Part shown: one piece after another, positions 1 through 6,438 of the stretch
Layout: each line of letters starts with the position of its first letter
Position numbering within the stretch: the first letter of the stretch is position 1
DNA from: Clostridiales bacterium
GTDB lineage: Bacteria; Bacillota; Clostridia; Peptostreptococcales; Anaerovoracaceae
DNA: 7,613 nt
Direction of reading: 5' to 3'
Assembly (NCBI GenBank): GCA_012515135.1
Contig: JAAYYX010000113.1
Coordinates: 1-7,613 of the forward strand
Translations under genes and position numbers: made by a program
The notes under the pieces: generated by a model
What the model was told of the DNA's origin: nothing
Database searches by the model: none
What the model saw: only the letters and a program-made list of their open reading frames with translations

Positions 1-1059
1 CAGGATTATCCCCGGCTGGCAGCACTGGATAAGCCGGCACTCAAACCATCAATGCTGCCGGAAGACAGATTCAGGTTCGTCCAGAAAAATGTAGATGTAC
101 TGGACTTTACAGAGAACACTCTACTCACTATACCCCTTGAAGAGGTGGCGGAAAAAGCACCCAAATGGTACAATTCACTTTTTGTGGAGCACGATTACGA
201 TACCGAAAACAGACTTAAGGACATGGGACGTAAACAGCAGGTAATATCCACCACATGTGAAAGGATGCTCAAAAATGAAGAGCTGGTATCCACCATGAGA
301 GAAGTATTAAAGACCCTGCATGATCATTACAAATATCCTGTGGATATAGAATTCACCATAAACTTTTCCGAAAAAGGAGAGTTCCTTATAAATCTTCTTC
401 AGTGCAGACCGCTGCAGTCAAAGGGAACCGGAATAGCGGGAGTTAAGATCCCGGAGGTGCCTGAAGAAAAAATGTTTATGAAGCTTTTCAAGAATACCAT
501 GGGCGGTCCCACAAAAATGGAATTTGACATGGTAGTGATAGTCGATGCCAAAGGGTATGCGGAAATGCCATACAAAGAAAAATTCTCTGTGGCAAATGCC
601 ATACACGCGGTCAATACTTATGCGGGGCAGAACAAAAAAAGCCTTATGATACTGGGGCCGGGCAGATGGGGAACAAATTCGGCAGAACTGGGCATCCCGG
701 TAAGATATGCCCAGATAAGCAATGTGAATGCCATATTCGAAATGTCCTTTGAAAGCAGCGGACTTATGCCGGAGCTTTCTTTTGGGAGCCATTTCTTCCA
801 GGATCTTGTGGAGACCAACACTTTTTATGGGGCTGTTTTTGAAAAAGACAGTTCAGAGGGAGTAAAAAGCATATACAGGCCCCAGGTACTTGAAAACGAA
901 AAAGAAGTATATGACGAAATACCGGATACCATCAAGGCCCTTAGAAACATAATAAAAGTATATGAACTGGAAGAAAGCAGGATGGTCCTGGTGGCAGACA
1001 GCAAAGGGGAAGAAACCGTTTGTTGGAAGGAGAAAGAAAACCCCAAAAGCAGTAAATAG
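1..1059 (+). CDS. PEP/pyruvate-binding domain protein (PPDK N-domain family), 3' part
   Basis: This is the C-terminal 352 residues of a larger protein. The frame is open to base 1, so the first in-frame ATG at 52 is internal and not the start. Visible residues 1 to about 140 look like the end of the pyruvate phosphate dikinase/PEP synthase ATP-grasp domain: DIEF is followed by LLQCRPLQ (Cys-Arg-Pro at 403-411), the usual close of that domain. Canonical PPDK and PEP synthase continue with a swivelling phosphohistidine domain (T-x-H-A). Here the remaining ~210 residues show no such motif. They instead carry LGPGRWGT (from 652), LGIPVRYAQIS and GSHFFQ (784-801), a pattern I associate with a separate family of PEP/pyruvate-binding proteins. 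The domain family is fairly sure; the catalytic activity is not known from this fragment. The stop at 1057-1059 is followed by 207 non-coding bases, so the gene is not closely linked to pst. Confidence 0.85.
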   Translation, partial: QDYPRLAALDKPALKPSMLPEDRFRFVQKNVDVLDFTENTLLTIPLEEVAEKAPKWYNSLFVEHDYDTENRLKDMGRKQQVISTTCERMLKNEELVSTMREVLKTLHDHYKYPVDIEFTINFSEKGEFLINLLQCRPLQSKGTGIAGVKIPEVPEEKMFMKLFKNTMGGPTKMEFDMVVIVDAKGYAEMPYKEKFSVANAIHAVNTYAGQNKKSLMILGPGRWGTNSAELGIPVRYAQISNVNAIFEMSFESSGLMPELSFGSHFFQDLVETNTFYGAVFEKDSSEGVKSIYRPQVLENEKEVYDEIPDTIKALRNIIKVYELEESRMVLVADSKGEETVCWKEKENPKSSK

Positions 1060-1095
1060 ATAAAAACCGCTTTGCCAAAAGGACTGCAGGGATAC

Positions 1096-1140
1096 TTAAT
1101 AGAAACTTAACAGATTTAACAGATTTAACAGAAATATAAC
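1096..1140 (+). promoter_or_regulatory. Candidate Pho box array and -10 for the pst operon
   Basis: Three perfect TTAACA hexamers stand at 1107, 1116 and 1125 as a 9-base tandem unit (TTAACAGAT), preceded by a near copy, TTAATA, at 1096. They are followed by TATAAC at 1135-1140, a five-of-six match to a -10 box. The Gram-positive PhoP consensus is TT(A/C/T)ACA repeated with spacers of about five bases, plus or minus two; the spacers here are 5, 3 and 3. Position directly upstream of pstS fits phosphate-starvation activation by a PhoP/PhoB response regulator. The regulator gene itself is not in the window. The repeat is seen directly; the regulator and the exact -10 are inferred. Confidence 0.62.
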
Positions 1141-1148
1141 GGTATTTT

Positions 1149-1178
1149 TAATACTCCCGTAACAATACGGGGGTATTA
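1149..1178 (+). terminator. Hairpin between the Pho array and pstS (weak terminator or leader stem)
   Basis: A 13-base-pair stem (1149-1161 with 1166-1178, one G-U pair) closes an ACAA loop. The following bases, ATTATTTACTT, are U-rich but broken, so it would be a weak rho-independent terminator. It could end transcription of the upstream PEP/pyruvate-binding gene. Because it lies downstream of the Pho array, it may instead be at the 5' end of the pst mRNA, as a stabilising or attenuating structure. The hairpin is clear; its role is not. Confidence 0.55.
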
Positions 1179-1194
1179 TTTACTTGTAAACAAA

Positions 1195-1233
1195 AGTTAA
1201 AAAAATAAAACGGCGGCGAAAAAGGATCCGCCG
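1195..1233 (-). terminator. Minus-strand-oriented terminator-like hairpin in the pstS leader
   Basis: CGGCGG at 1211-1216 pairs with CCGCCG at 1228-1233 around an 11-base loop. On the + strand this stem is preceded by an A-rich run (1199-1210) and has no U-tract after it. Read on the minus strand, the GC stem is followed by TTTTATTTTTTT, the standard layout of an intrinsic terminator. It would stop antisense transcripts leaving pstS before they reach the upstream gene. No minus-strand gene needing it is visible. On the + strand it may simply be a leader stem ahead of the pstS ribosome-binding site. Confidence 0.45.
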
Positions 1234-1266
1234 AAGGATGCAAGGGCATTCAGGAAGGAAAGAAAA

Positions 1267-2136
1267 ATGAAAAAGAACAAGATCAAAAAAATCATAGTGC
1301 TGGGACTGGCAATGGCACTGACAACAGGAGTCATGTCAGCCTGCGGAGGAGAAAGCGGAAACGATGAGCAAAAAAGCTCCGGAGAAACTGTGGTCATAGC
1401 TGGGTCCACATCAGTACAGCCCCTTTCGGAGGTGATGGCAGAAGAGTTCATGGCAGATAACGAAGGTACGTCAGTCGAGGTCCAGGGCGGTGGCTCGGGA
1501 CAGGGCATAAAGTCCATCCAAGAGGGCATAGCGGACATCGGATCTCTTTCAAGAGAAGTAAAGGATGAAGAAAAAGGTTCTGTAAAAGAAGAGTACATAA
1601 TAGCCATGGATGGCGTGGCAGTGGTAGTCAATACAGAAACCGAAACGGAAGATATCACCATTGAAGAACTTGAAAAGATATACACCGGTGAGATCACAAA
1701 CTGGAAAGAGCTTGGCGGAAAAGATGCGGAAATAACCGTGGTTTCCAGAGAAGAAGGATCCGGTACCAGAGGAGCTTTCACGGAAATAACAGGTGTACTT
1801 GTTAAGGACGACGAAGGCAACGAAACAGACAACACAACTGCAGACGCCCTGGTACAGCCCTCAACGGGATCAGTTATAAAAACTGTTTCTTCAACACCCG
1901 ATTCCATAGGATATGTTTCACTGGCGGCAGTAAGTGATGAAGTCAAGGCATTGAAGGTGGAAGGCGTTGAGCCCTCAAAGGACACTGTGCTGGACGGGAC
2001 CTACAAGATCTCAAGACCCTTTGTATACGTTACCGGCAACGATATAAGCGAATCGGCAAAAGCTTTCATAGACTTTGTTTTGAGCGACAAAGGACAGGAG
2101 CTTGTAGAAGAAAACGGTTTCATACCGGTACAGTAA
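1267..2136 (+). CDS. pstS: Phosphate ABC transporter substrate-binding lipoprotein PstS
   Basis: A 289-residue phosphate-capturing subunit of the PstSCAB importer, anchored to the outer face of the membrane. Residues 1-25 are a lipoprotein signal: a lysine-rich start (KKNKIKK), a hydrophobic core, then lipobox VMSAC with the lipidated Cys26. The family's anion-binding loops are present: GSTSVQP (46-52), GGGSGQG (74-80), ADIGSLSR (89-96) and REEGSGTRG (151-159). By alignment from memory, Asp90 would match the aspartate that accepts a hydrogen bond from phosphate in E. coli PstS; this is inference. TNWKELGG (about 144-151 region, just before the third loop) is also typical. The length fits Gram-positive PstS. 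The start at 1267 has AGGAAGG at 1252-1258. It is the first gene of the operon, behind the candidate Pho array, and its stop is one base before pstC. Confidence 0.96.
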   Translation: MKKNKIKKIIVLGLAMALTTGVMSACGGESGNDEQKSSGETVVIAGSTSVQPLSEVMAEEFMADNEGTSVEVQGGGSGQGIKSIQEGIADIGSLSREVKDEEKGSVKEEYIIAMDGVAVVVNTETETEDITIEELEKIYTGEITNWKELGGKDAEITVVSREEGSGTRGAFTEITGVLVKDDEGNETDNTTADALVQPSTGSVIKTVSSTPDSIGYVSLAAVSDEVKALKVEGVEPSKDTVLDGTYKISRPFVYVTGNDISESAKAFIDFVLSDKGQELVEENGFIPVQ

Positions 2137-2137
2137 T

Positions 2138-2995
2138 ATGAGCGCAAAAGAAAAGATATTTGAAAAACTGATACTCATAAGCGCCGTTGTCTCTGTGGCA
2201 GCGGTCGCTTTGATAACTGTATTTATATTCAGCTCCGGCCTGCCCGCCATCAGGGAAACAGGAGTAACGGAGTTTATTACTGGAACAGACTGGAGTCCCA
2301 CAAACGGTCAGTTCGGCATACTCCCCCTTATTGCGGGGACGCTGGCCGTTACGGCACTGGCCCTGTTGATAGGGATCCCCACCGGCGTGGGCTGCGCCCT
2401 ATTCCTGGCCGAAATCACAGGAGAAAAAACCGCACGGATATTTCGCTCGGCCATAGAACTTCTGGCAGGCATACCTTCGGTGGTATACGGATTCTTCGGC
2501 CTGGTAATTCTGGTGCCGGTCATAAGGAATGTTTTCGGAGGCAGCGGATTCAGCATAATCGCAGGAGGTATAATACTGGCAGTCATGATACTTCCCACTA
2601 TAGTAAGTATTTCGGCAAACTCAATATCTTCAGTTCCGTCAGAGTTCAGAGAAGCATCCCTTTCTCTTGGTGCTGACCGGCGGGAAACTATAATGAAAGT
2701 GATACTTCCGGCTGCAAAGTCAGGTATATTTTCATCTGTCATACTGGGAATGGGAAGAGCCATAGGGGAAACAATGGCTGTCCTGCTCATAACAGGCAAT
2801 GTGGCAAAGATGCCGGAAGCCATTACTGATCCGGTGGCCACTCTGACCGGGACCATAGCCATGGAAATGCCATATGCGACGCCGCAACATCAGCAGGCTC
2901 TTTTCGGCATAGGAATAATACTTTTTGTCATAATAGTACTGCTCAACGGAACAGCTCAGCTGATAATGAAAAGGTTCGGGGGTGCAGGGTCATGA
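2138..2995 (+). CDS. pstC: Phosphate ABC transporter permease PstC
   Basis: A 285-residue inner-membrane subunit that pairs with PstA to form the phosphate path. About six hydrophobic segments are visible, near residues 10-31, 60-90, 105-130, 137-160, 195-220 and 255-277. The cytoplasmic EAA loop that docks on PstB spans about 172-191 (EASLSLGADRRETIMKVILP), followed by GMGRAIGET (204-212), conserved in Pst permeases. An extracytoplasmic stretch between the first two segments contains TDWSPTNGQFG, also typical of PstC. Assignment as PstC rather than PstA rests on this stretch and on gene order. The ATG follows the pstS stop by one base and has no convincing Shine-Dalgarno sequence, so translation is probably coupled to pstS. 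Its stop overlaps the pstA start (ATGA). Confidence 0.95.
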   Translation: MSAKEKIFEKLILISAVVSVAAVALITVFIFSSGLPAIRETGVTEFITGTDWSPTNGQFGILPLIAGTLAVTALALLIGIPTGVGCALFLAEITGEKTARIFRSAIELLAGIPSVVYGFFGLVILVPVIRNVFGGSGFSIIAGGIILAVMILPTIVSISANSISSVPSEFREASLSLGADRRETIMKVILPAAKSGIFSSVILGMGRAIGETMAVLLITGNVAKMPEAITDPVATLTGTIAMEMPYATPQHQQALFGIGIILFVIIVLLNGTAQLIMKRFGGAGS

Positions 2996-3885
2996 TGAAA
3001 GAAAACATAAGAGAAAAAGGTCCAAAAAAGCTTAAAAGTCTTCTTTTCACCGGAACTATCCAGATAATAGCGGCTATTACCCTGGCAGCACTGCTCATCA
3101 TAATAGGATATATACTTGTGAAAGGACTGCCCGGCATAACATGGGAATTTCTTTCGGAAGATCCCAGTGCCATGGGCAGAGAAGGAGGAATCTTTTCAAT
3201 AATAGTGGGGACACTTTATGTGACAGTCCTGGCTGTTTTGATAGCAATGCCCATAAGTGTGGGGGCAGCCGTTTACTTCAACGAATATGCATCAGGGAAA
3301 AAGGCCGTGACGGTAATAAGGTTTTTTACCGAGGTTTTGGCAGGAATACCGTCCATCATATTCGGCCTTTTCGGATTTGCATTCTTTGTGGTTTTTCTGG
3401 GTCTTGGATGGTCCTGCTTATCGGGTGGGCTGACACTTACAATAATGATATTGCCAACGATAATAAGGACAACGGAAGAAGCCCTAAAAACTGTACCCAT
3501 GGCATATAGGGAGGGAAGTCTTGCTCTCGGTGCCACAAAGTGGCAGACTATAGTAAAGGTTGTACTTCCCTGCTGCAGGGGGGGCATCCTGACAGGCCTG
3601 ATACTTGGTCTTGGCAGAGCCATCGGAGAAACAGCCGCAGTAATGCTTACTGTAGGCGGATCCCTTAATATGCCGGTGTCTGTTATGGATTCCGCAAGGA
3701 CCATGGCACTTCACCTTTACAATCTGGCATCTGAAGGAATAAGCGAAGAAAAAACTTATGCCACCGCAGCGCTGCTCATCATAGTTATACTTATAATAAA
3801 TACTGCTGCAAACAATATAGGTAAAAGACCTTTTAAAGGGGGAAGACACAAAAAAATATTACTTCAAGGAGTAAAAGATGAATAA
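2992..3885 (+). CDS. pstA: Phosphate ABC transporter permease PstA
   Basis: A 297-residue second membrane subunit of the phosphate importer. It has hydrophobic segments near residues 18-44, 66-95, 110-138, 143-160, 197-222 and 256-274. The EAA loop is about 173-193 (REGSLALGATKWQTIVKVVLP read across its key residues) and is followed by GLGRAIGET (206-214), mirroring PstC. PstA-type features include the IFSIIVGTLYVT segment (67-78) and the VLAGIPSIIFGLFG helix (115-128). The start overlaps the pstC stop by four bases (ATGA); a second ATG follows at once at 2995, and GGGGGTG near 2978 may act as the ribosome-binding site. The last eight bases overlap pstB, whose own Shine-Dalgarno lies inside pstA. 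Confidence 0.95.
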   Translation: MMKENIREKGPKKLKSLLFTGTIQIIAAITLAALLIIIGYILVKGLPGITWEFLSEDPSAMGREGGIFSIIVGTLYVTVLAVLIAMPISVGAAVYFNEYASGKKAVTVIRFFTEVLAGIPSIIFGLFGFAFFVVFLGLGWSCLSGGLTLTIMILPTIIRTTEEALKTVPMAYREGSLALGATKWQTIVKVVLPCCRGGILTGLILGLGRAIGETAAVMLTVGGSLNMPVSVMDSARTMALHLYNLASEGISEEKTYATAALLIIVILIINTAANNIGKRPFKGGRHKKILLQGVKDE

Positions 3886-4642
3886 TAAAAAAACAAAATT
3901 TGAGATAAAGGATCTCGACCTCTATTACGGAGATTTTCAGGCCCTGAAAAAAGTTGGGATAGATATTTATGAAAGGGAAATAACAGCACTTATAGGTCCT
4001 TCCGGATGCGGCAAATCGACTTTTTTAAGGACACTGAACAGGATGAACGATCTGATACCGGGCACCAGGATCAAAGGGCAGGTGAAGTTCGATAATAAGG
4101 ATATCTATGATAAAGACACCGATGTGATAGGACTGCGCAAAAAGGTGGGAATGGTTTTTCAGAAACCCAACCCTTTTCCAAAAAGCATATATGACAATAT
4201 AACCTTCGGGCCCAGGATACACGGCATAAGAGAAAAAAACCGGCTGGATGAAATAACAGAAAGCACCCTTAAGGAAGTAGGCCTTTGGAATGAAGTAAAG
4301 GACAGATTGAACAAGTCTGCACTGGGCCTTTCGGGCGGACAGCAGCAAAGACTTTGTATAGCCAGGTGTCTGGCGGTGGAGCCGGAAGTGCTTCTAATGG
4401 ACGAACCCACTTCGGCCCTTGACCCTGTGGCGACCTCAAGAATAGAAGCCCTTCTGCAGGATCTGGCAAAAAAATACACCATAGTAATAGTGACCCATAA
4501 CATGCAGCAGGCCGGCAGGGTATCCGGATACACATCTTTTTTTCTGACGGGAGAAATAATAGAGACCGGACTCACAGAAAAAATATTTTCTGTTCCGGAA
4601 AATAAAAAGACAGAAGAATATATATCAGGACGCTTTGGCTGA
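3878..4642 (+). CDS. pstB: Phosphate ABC transporter ATP-binding protein PstB
   Basis: A 254-residue cytoplasmic ATPase powering phosphate import, full length for PstB. All ABC motifs are intact: Walker A GPSGCGKST (40-48), Q-loop Gln95 in MVFQKPNPFP, signature LSGGQQQR (151-158), Walker B LLMDEPTSALD with catalytic Glu176, and H-loop His207 in THNMQQA. The PNPFPKSIYDNI run and the LRTLNRMNDLIPG stretch are diagnostic of PstB among ABC ATPases. AAGGAG at 3866-3871 gives a well-spaced ribosome-binding site for the ATG at 3878, and the gene overlaps pstA by eight bases. It ends with RFG, the usual PstB C terminus. Confidence 0.98.
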   Translation: MNNKKTKFEIKDLDLYYGDFQALKKVGIDIYEREITALIGPSGCGKSTFLRTLNRMNDLIPGTRIKGQVKFDNKDIYDKDTDVIGLRKKVGMVFQKPNPFPKSIYDNITFGPRIHGIREKNRLDEITESTLKEVGLWNEVKDRLNKSALGLSGGQQQRLCIARCLAVEPEVLLMDEPTSALDPVATSRIEALLQDLAKKYTIVIVTHNMQQAGRVSGYTSFFLTGEIIETGLTEKIFSVPENKKTEEYISGRFG

Positions 4643-4667
4643 TAAAATGTCGAAAACCATAAAAGAG

Positions 4668-4674
4668 AAAGGAG
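4668..4674 (+). promoter_or_regulatory. Ribosome-binding site that fixes the phoU start
   Basis: AAAGGAG ends eight bases before the ATG at 4683. The frame also offers a TTG at 4635 (inside pstB) and an ATG at 4647, but neither has a comparable site. This decides for 4683. Confidence 0.85.
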
Positions 4675-4682
4675 AAAACAAA

Positions 4683-5339
4683 ATGGCCACAAGACCGAAA
4701 ATGGATGAAGAATTAAAAGAGATCAACAAGAAAGTCATAGAAATGGCTGCTTTGATAGAAGAAACTATAAGAAGTTCAATAAAATCTTTAAAGGAAAAGG
4801 ATGTTGAACTGGCAAGAAAAATAATAGACGGGGATGAGAAAATAGACGATATGGAGGATGAAATAAACTCCGACTGCTTCAAATTTCTCGCCACCCAGTC
4901 TCCGCTGGCGGGAGATCTCAGGTACTGTATTTCCATAATGAAAATGATAAGGGATCTGGAGCGCATCGGGGATCATTGCGAAGATCTGGCGAAATACACT
5001 TTGCGTCTGGAAAGTCAGGAGTATTACAAGGAGCTTATAGACATACCCAGAATGGCAGATATGGCAGCAAGGATGGTAAGCAATGCTATAAGAGCTTTTG
5101 TGGAAAAGGATCTGAGGATGGCAAGAAAGGTCTGGAAGAGCGATGAAGAGGTCGATGAACTTTTTCGATACATATATGAAGAACAACTGGATATCGCAGA
5201 AAAAAACACAGAAAACGCCAGAACCGCCATCTCCTTTGCCTTCGTTGCGGCACACCTGGAAAGGATCGCTGATTATGCCACGAACATTTGTGAAGAAACA
5301 GTTTTTTCTCTGGAAGGCAGATACAGGATGGCTCTTTGA
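4683..5339 (+). CDS. phoU: Phosphate signalling/transport regulator PhoU
   Basis: A 218-residue cytoplasmic, all-helical regulator that in known systems restrains the Pst transporter and dampens the PhoR/PhoB-type response when phosphate is plentiful. Two homologous three-helix repeats are visible, each with the PhoU metal-binding signature: DLERIGDH (91-98) and HLERIADY (191-198). The N-terminal DEELKEINKKVIEM matches the family's usual opening. I start it at 4683 because of the AAAGGAG ribosome-binding site; this gives a normal family length, whereas an upstream TTG (4635) would add 16 atypical residues overlapping pstB. It is the last pst gene, 40 bases after the pstB stop, and is followed by a strong terminator. 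Confidence 0.95.
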   Translation: MATRPKMDEELKEINKKVIEMAALIEETIRSSIKSLKEKDVELARKIIDGDEKIDDMEDEINSDCFKFLATQSPLAGDLRYCISIMKMIRDLERIGDHCEDLAKYTLRLESQEYYKELIDIPRMADMAARMVSNAIRAFVEKDLRMARKVWKSDEEVDELFRYIYEEQLDIAEKNTENARTAISFAFVAAHLERIADYATNICEETVFSLEGRYRMAL

Positions 5340-5390
5340 CAAAGAAGAGGATCTCGGCATAAAGAAAAAACGAGAAACACAGGAAAAAAG

Positions 5391-5426
5391 AAGAGAGCCC
5401 GCAGATGGCGGGCTCTTTTATTATTA
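5391..5426 (+). terminator. Rho-independent terminator of the pst-phoU operon
   Basis: GAGCCCGC (5395-5402) pairs perfectly with GCGGGCTC (5408-5415) around a five-base AGATG loop. The stem extends outward by an A-U, a G-U and two more A-U pairs, and it runs into TTTTATTATTAT. It lies 52 bases after the phoU stop and separates the phosphate operon from the next importer. Confidence 0.92.
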
Positions 5427-5451
5427 TGCTATTCAAAATTTTTATTTCGTG

Positions 5452-5457
5452 TATAAT
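5452..5457 (+). promoter_or_regulatory. Candidate -10 box for the second importer operon
   Basis: TATAAT, a perfect -10 consensus, stands 25 bases past the pst terminator. No good -35 is found at the normal distance; TTCAAA at 5432-5437 is only 14 bases away. Transcription would begin near 5464, at or within a few bases of the permease ATG (5467). A promoter is expected here because the preceding operon is terminated. Confidence 0.5.
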
Positions 5458-5466
5458 GTTAATGAT

Positions 5467-6438
5467 ATGGACACACGAAAGGGATTAGTAACGAACATAA
5501 TTTTTTTTGCAGTACTTTTATGCCTTATGGCATTGTGTCTTGGTGTAGGTAAATATTCCCTGAATATATTCGGCGAGATGTCCGATATGGATATAAACAT
5601 GCTTTTGGGAGTCAGGCTCCCCAGAGTCCTGGCGGCTGTTTTTGTGGGAGCCGCCCTTTCTCTGGCGGGGGCGGTATACCAGGGAGTTTTCAAAAATCCC
5701 CTTGTTTCACCTGAATTTCTGGGCATATCCACAGGGGCATGTGTAGGGGCGGCGGTGGCCATACTCATGTCTTTTTCGGCGATTTTTATACAGGCCTTTG
5801 CATTTCTGGGAGGCATATCAGCAGTAACTCTTACCCTTCTCATTCCCAAGGCCCTTAAAAGCAGTTCGAATATAATGCTGGTCCTGGCAGGCATAATAGT
5901 AGGCGGTGCCATGTCTTCCGTTTTGGGATTCATAAAATATATAGCAGATCCCGAGACACAGCTGGCATCTATCACTTACTGGCAGATGGGAAGTTTTGCA
6001 TATGTGGACATGAACAGTCTTCTTTATGTTCTGCCCTTTGCCATTGCGGCCGCATTTTTGATCCTGGCAATGTCATGGTGGGTGGACATACTTTCCCTTG
6101 GTGAAAATGAAGCCCAAATGCTGGGCGTATCCGTGGGGGTAATGAGGGGAGTCTTTATAGTCTGTGCCACGGTGCTTACTGCAAGTGCCGTATGCATAGC
6201 AGGAACTATCGGATGGGTAGGTCTTGTGATACCTCATCTTTGCAGAATGATAGTCGGACCGGCAAACAGAGTACTTCTACCTTCCGCATGTTTTCTGGGA
6301 GGCATATTCCTTCTGACAGTTGACACTGCCACAAGGCTCATAGGACCGGCAGAAATGCCCATAAGCATACTCACCGGAATAATAGGCGCACCGTTTTATG
6401 CATGGCTTCTTTACAGGCAAAGGAGCAGACTGAGATGA
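5467..6438 (+). CDS. FecCD/BtuC-family ABC transporter permease
   Basis: A 323-residue integral membrane subunit of a type II importer for iron-siderophore, haem, cobalamin or similar ligands. Family signatures are clear: RLPRVLAAVFVGAALSLAG (50-68), YQGVFKNPLVSPEFLG (71-86, the GxxFRNPLxxPxxLG motif), GTIGWVGLVIPHLCRM (246-261) and the closing PISILTGIIGAPFYAWLL (298-315). The whole protein is hydrophobic, consistent with about ten membrane helices. The frame stays open upstream into phoU, but the ATG at 5467 gives a standard short N-tail before the first helix (residues 9-28) and a normal family length. No Shine-Dalgarno precedes it; a GTG at 5449 in the same frame has none either. The substrate cannot be deduced. 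Its stop overlaps the ATPase start (ATGA). Confidence 0.93.
   Translation: MDTRKGLVTNIIFFAVLLCLMALCLGVGKYSLNIFGEMSDMDINMLLGVRLPRVLAAVFVGAALSLAGAVYQGVFKNPLVSPEFLGISTGACVGAAVAILMSFSAIFIQAFAFLGGISAVTLTLLIPKALKSSSNIMLVLAGIIVGGAMSSVLGFIKYIADPETQLASITYWQMGSFAYVDMNSLLYVLPFAIAAAFLILAMSWWVDILSLGENEAQMLGVSVGVMRGVFIVCATVLTASAVCIAGTIGWVGLVIPHLCRMIVGPANRVLLPSACFLGGIFLLTVDTATRLIGPAEMPISILTGIIGAPFYAWLLYRQRSRLR

Noticed and set aside
1060..1266. Possibility of a small RNA, riboswitch or CRISPR-like array in the TTAACA repeat region.
   Set aside because: The repeats are only nine bases long and contiguous, without unique spacers, and no known riboswitch core was recognised; a transcription-factor array explains them better.
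1197..1985. A 262-codon open frame on the minus strand opposite pstS, rich in serine.
   Set aside because: It is the antisense shadow of a well-supported pstS gene, with serine-rich, low-complexity composition and no recognisable domain.
3141..3509. A 122-codon + strand open frame inside pstA.
   Set aside because: It is an out-of-frame shadow of pstA with no ribosome-binding site and a composition unlike a protein (scattered Cys, Arg, His).
4635..4682. TTG (4635) or ATG (4647) as the phoU start.
   Set aside because: Neither has a good ribosome-binding site, and the added residues are not PhoU-like; ATG 4683 has AAAGGAG at proper spacing and gives the usual N terminus.
5143..5466. Upstream extension of the permease frame into phoU.
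   Set aside because: The frame happens to be open, but the translated stretch is charged, unlike a FecCD N terminus, crosses the pst terminator and overlaps phoU; the family length is met from 5467.
6402..6434. ATG at 6402 as the start of the second ATPase.
   Set aside because: It lies inside the permease's last codons without a ribosome-binding site; ATG 6435 has AGGAG and a four-base stop/start overlap typical of coupled subunits.
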